From Edaphochlamys debaryana (lineage: Eukaryota; Chlorophyta; Chlorophyceae; Chlamydomonadales), in contig JAEHOE010000090.1 in NCBI GenBank assembly GCA_016858145.1, positions 124,001 to 188,000 on the forward strand: a DNA stretch of 64,000 nt, given 5' to 3'. Under the pieces are notes generated by a model, which saw only the letters and a program-made list of their open reading frames with translations, did not search any database and was not told the origin of the DNA. Both the position numbers and the translations under genes were made by a program. Shown piece by piece: positions 60,444 through 64,000 of the stretch. Positions within the stretch are counted from its first letter, which is position 1; each line of letters begins with the position of its first letter.

Positions 60444-63400
60444 ATGCCCGGCTTTCAAAAGCCCAAGGAGCTGGGCTTGGAGCGATGGATTTCGTGGACA
60501 AGGAAGCTCCTTGCGGTGAGCACATTGCCCCTGCGCGTCAAGGCCTGACTCCCGCCCTTCCGTTCTCTTGCACGCGTTCCCCGTCCGCCACTCCCCCCCA
60601 CAAGCCCAACCATCCCAATCCCAATCCCAATCTCAATCCCAATTTCCCTGATCGCCGTACCCGTTTAATGCCCCGCGCTCATGACTTCGTACATCCCCTT
60701 CTGTGCCTCTCGCCTCGCCTGCTCCCCTTCGTCTTTCAGGGAATCTTCGTGGGCGCCACCCGAGCGGTGGGGCCTAGCTGCAGGTCGCTTGGGGGGGGGG
60801 GGGGGGCTGCAGGGTAGAACTACAATCCAAGCAGTGCACCCTGTAGAGGTGACCAGCGACCTCACTCCCCAGAAGAGCCTCCTACCACTCAATCCACCGC
60901 CCCATGAGCCCCCGAAGACACGGACCAGCCGCACGTGGTCCCCGCTTCCCCCCCTCTGCACGTCTGCAGGTGCCTCCGGAGACTCCTCCAGAGCTCAAGG
61001 CGTACCTAGAGGCAAGAGGCGGAGAGCCCTGGCCAAAAACACAGAAGGAGGGGGGCCTGGGGAAGTGGTCCTGCCTGAGGCTGGCTTGGCGGCTAGAAGG
61101 GGCCCAGCGCTTGTCCCGGCCGCTCCATCCCAATGATGCTCCCCACTGGCCCCTTGGCCCCTACCCTCACATCGATTCCCCACAGTTCATGCACAGTCAG
61201 CCGTTCGTACACTGCGCGCCTGCCGTACAAAACCAGTCTCGGCCCACGTCAGCAGAGCTGGGCCTTGCGCCGTGGGACACCATGCAGGTACGGCAGGGTG
61301 TACGGACACAATGTACTTGCCTCTGAAATGGTTGGTACGAAAGCCCACTGTTGTTTCTGCCCTTTCGTGCGGCCTACAGGACCTTGAGAGCCTGCCGGCC
61401 CGCATCGCGTTCCTCAACCAGCTGTACTACACGGTGCGTGTACGGCGTGTACGGCATGGCAGAGCGTGGGGGGCACGTGTCAGGGAAGGGGTGGGAGCTG
61501 CATGGGTTGGGGCTGGGCGTCACCCGAATGTGCGTGTCTGCCCCCTCCCCCCTCCCCCCTCAGGTGTGCTGAGCAAAGGGGCAGCCCACAGCAGGGCCCA
61601 AGGTGCCGTGTGCCGGCGCGTGGGCGGTCCTGGGATGGAGTCAACGCCCTTAGGATAGCCGGATACTGTACCGGATACTGTGGGAACGTATTGGCTCCTG
61701 GTTGGCTAGACATGGGGACCGATTGGGGGCACGGCCCATAGTCTGGACAGCTTGGCTCCCTGCCCCCCTCCCCCTGCCTCTTGAGTCTGGGCCCTTGAGC
61801 CCTACCCGTGATACCATCCCCACAATGATCCCCCTCCCCACGCCTCCTCTTTGTCCTCTTCGACCTCCTCTTGCATCCCCTTGTCCGCCCCCCCCCGCCC
61901 CCCCGCCCCTGTCTATCCCTTCAGCTCAAGGTTGCCGCGTTCACTTTGTGGACGGGCGACATGTGGGGCCTGCGCCGCTCGCTGCTGCCGTGGATGCAGT
62001 ACCACACGCAGATCGGCGTGTGCAGATTCTACGTGAGCGGTTGGATCTTGGATCTTGGATCTTGGAAGTTGGGCCGTGTGCGTGATCAGAACGTCCCTGT
62101 GGCTAGCGTCTGGGGCCAGGGTGCCTTGCGCTGGGCATCGCTCCCCGCACCGAGTCCCCTCAGAACCTCGTGTTCCGGTTACTTGGACACCCCTTCAGGA
62201 CGCCGGCCCCCCAGAGATCCAAATCGATCTCGTTCCCCTGCCTCCTCCATGTCAGGTCGCCTACCGGTACCCGGGCTCTGACCAGGTCTCTGACCAGGTC
62301 TCATTCCCTGAGCCACCCGTCCCCCCGCATTCCTTGCCGACACCCCCAACCCCCCTCCCTTCCTCGCTGCTACCCACCCCCGTACCCCCTCCTTGCCCCC
62401 CCCCCTGACCTGTCAGGTGGCCTACCAGGGCTCCGACAACGCCACCCTCGCCGCCCTGCGCCGCCTGCCCATGGTGCGGCCGCTGCTGGCGGCGCCGCCC
62501 TTCGCCCCCGTGGGGGTGCTGCGGGAGTGGGCCAGGTACACGAGGGACCACGAGGGCGCGCGGAGGCCGGGCAACCACCGGCTGATGGCAATGCAGGTGG
62601 GGCACTCGGGCAGTGGCGTCGGGGCAGATAATCGGGATACTCAGGGATACTTGAGATACCGGTAAGTTGGACAGTAGCGGAGGCCGGGCAACCACCGGCT
62701 GATGGCGATGCAGGTGGGTGGGGCACTCGGGCCGGGTCGTCGAGACAGATAGATAGCCAGAGGATAATCGGTAAAAGTTGGGATACTGATGATGCTTTGC
62801 GGGCTTGGCGGCAGCGGAGGCTTGTGCCGATGCAGGTGAGGCACGTGGGCAGGGGCGCTGAATTTGAGGGCCCCGGCGCCCCCGCTGTGCGGCACTACGC
62901 CCCGTTGTCTATACTACACCCCACAGTGACTTAGAAGAGTCGCTCCTTTCCCCACCCCCCGCACAGGACTTCTGCGGCCGCATGGCCTGCCGCCTGGCCG
63001 CGGAGGAGGGCATGCACTGGCTCGCGCACATTGACGTGGACGAGCTCGTACTCCCAGGCACGTGCCGTACGGCACAATCGTGACGTGTTGTAGGGCGTAC
63101 GCCGTGCCAACTCTCCCGCCGATCCGCCGGCTGTGGGCGGCACACGTCATCCCTGTGTGATTGCATCGCCCCGGCGAGCCTCGCCTCACGATCTTCACCG
63201 CTGTCTTCATTCCATAGCTCGCTTAGGACTTTTGATGCAATGCGGGATGCGGGGATGCGGGAGGCACACCCTTGTACTCATGTGCCTTACCTCTACTGTC
63301 ACTTCTTGCCGCGCCCCCCCATGCCTTCGTTCAGCCACCACGCTCCAGGCTGACCTGGATGCCGTACCCACGTGGGCGTCGTACATCAAGATGCACAACC

Positions 63401-64000
63401 ACGAAGCACTGGTCGAGTCGGTCGACGTGGTCAACAAGGTTGGTTGGTTGGGTGGTTGGTTGGGTGGTTGTTCAACTGATTGGCGGTCAAGGTGGCTGGC
63501 TTATGAGAAAGCGGTCTGGTTTGGGGATCGGCGAGGGACTGACAGTGGCTTCCCACCCACTTCTGCCGCCCCATGCAGTACGAGGAGGTCACTCTTTTCA
63601 AGTGAGGCGGGGGCTTGTGAGGGCCGTGAGGGCAGGGCCGGGCTGGACTCTCGAGGCGGTTGGGCGTGACGCGGCGGCGCCCCTTTGGCCGGTCCACGCC
63701 ATGCGGCTCCTCTCAACAATGTTCATCCTTAGGGGTCCAGCCCGGCTCCTCTTGCGTCCGGGCATGACCGGCCATGTCCGGCTTGCGCCCCGTCACATGG
63801 CCCATTCCCCCGCAGCAGCACCCCGTGGACCCCCGCCCTACGACGCCTCCCCCCGACGCCTCCCCCCGACCTCCCCCCCCCGACCCCCCCCCCCCCCCCC
63901 GATGCCTCCCCCCCTGGTCCCGCCAGGACGCATGAGGCCACCATGCCCCCTAAGCCGTACACCTTCGACTTCCGTACCGGCACCCGAGAGTCCGTATTCC
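60444..64000 (+). CDS. GT92-like glycosyltransferase (Glyco_tranf_2_4-type), 5' part
   Basis: Transfers a sugar from a nucleotide sugar, probably in the Golgi. Exons: 60444-60515, 60740-60766, 60970-61287, 61380-61433, 61925-62032, 62417-62596, 62967-63057, 63335-63438, 63579-63601 and 63927 to the window edge; phases close. Family landmarks are VAAFTLWTGDMWGLRRSLLP with QYHTQIGVCRFY, then VAYQGSDNATLAALRRLPM, HRLMAMQDFCGRMACRLA, and HWLAHIDVDELVLP with the metal-binding D-x-D (D276, D278). After these come ASYIKMHNHEALVESVDVV and YEEVTLFKTHEA. The start (MPGFQKPKELGLERW) is the nearest ATG in frame, but upstream ATGs at about 60254 or 60117 would add a hydrophobic leader, which a Golgi enzyme should have. 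The intron after 63057 needs a GC donor (G|GCACGT) to keep the frame. The C-terminus lies outside. Confidence 0.75.
62678..62731 (+). repeat. Duplicate of glycosyltransferase exon 6 end with donor
   Basis: Matches 62561-62610 (end of exon 6 and start of its intron) with one substitution and a 4-bp insertion. A third, degenerate copy lies near 62809-62855. In addition, the start of exon 6 has a partial copy upstream (62253-62284, TCAGGTCGCCTACC against TCAGGTGGCCTACC at 62413). Confidence 0.8.

Overview
The window looks like nuclear DNA of a green alga (Chlorophyta). It is very GC-rich, its genes are split into many short exons with GT-AG introns, introns and spacers hold long C/G runs, and some genes are followed by TGTAA, the usual algal polyadenylation signal. 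The gene content fits: a NAR1-type formate/nitrite channel, a protein with a thylakoid-lumen-type targeting leader, and F-box/ankyrin-like proteins. Exon models below were built by eye from splice sites, and intron phases close exactly in every complete multi-exon gene.

Layout, left to right. 1-2413 (+): the 3' half of a RAD54-type SNF2 ATPase. The intron at the left edge contains a copy of the 5' end of the NAR1 gene. 3032-4067 (-): a three-exon protein of unknown function. 4438-6842 (-): an F-box-like/ankyrin-like protein. 7977-9223 (-): a four-exon unknown protein. 9426-10937 (-): an alanine-rich low-complexity protein. 14111-17807 (-): the NAR1-type channel, 11 exons, 388 aa.

19338-39474 (-) is the most unusual part. 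Two nine-exon paralogues, here called gene X (31638-39474, 2174 aa) and gene Y (19338-27668, 2259 aa), have a Q/P-rich N-terminal half and then two rounds of three helical modules (A, B, C). Module and exon borders coincide, and all introns are phase 0. Between them lies a short internally deleted copy, Z (29332-30270). I do not recognise this family.

40438-41913 (-): a ZIP metal transporter of the GufA/ZTP29 type. 43726-45549 and 46811-48992 (-): two tandem Nudix hydrolases that differ mainly in the N-terminal leader. 49454-54717 (+): cytosolic-type seryl-tRNA synthetase, 15 exons. 57144-59534 (-): a protein with a plastid transit and twin-arginine lumen leader. 60444 to the right edge (+): a GT92-like glycosyltransferase, incomplete.

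The genes look like unrelated housekeeping, transport and lineage-specific genes, not one pathway. A recurring feature is that introns and 3' flanks carry small tandem copies of the neighbouring exon end with its splice site, seen in at least four genes. Two introns appear to use GC donors. No CRISPR array, rRNA gene, intact tRNA gene or autonomous transposon was found.
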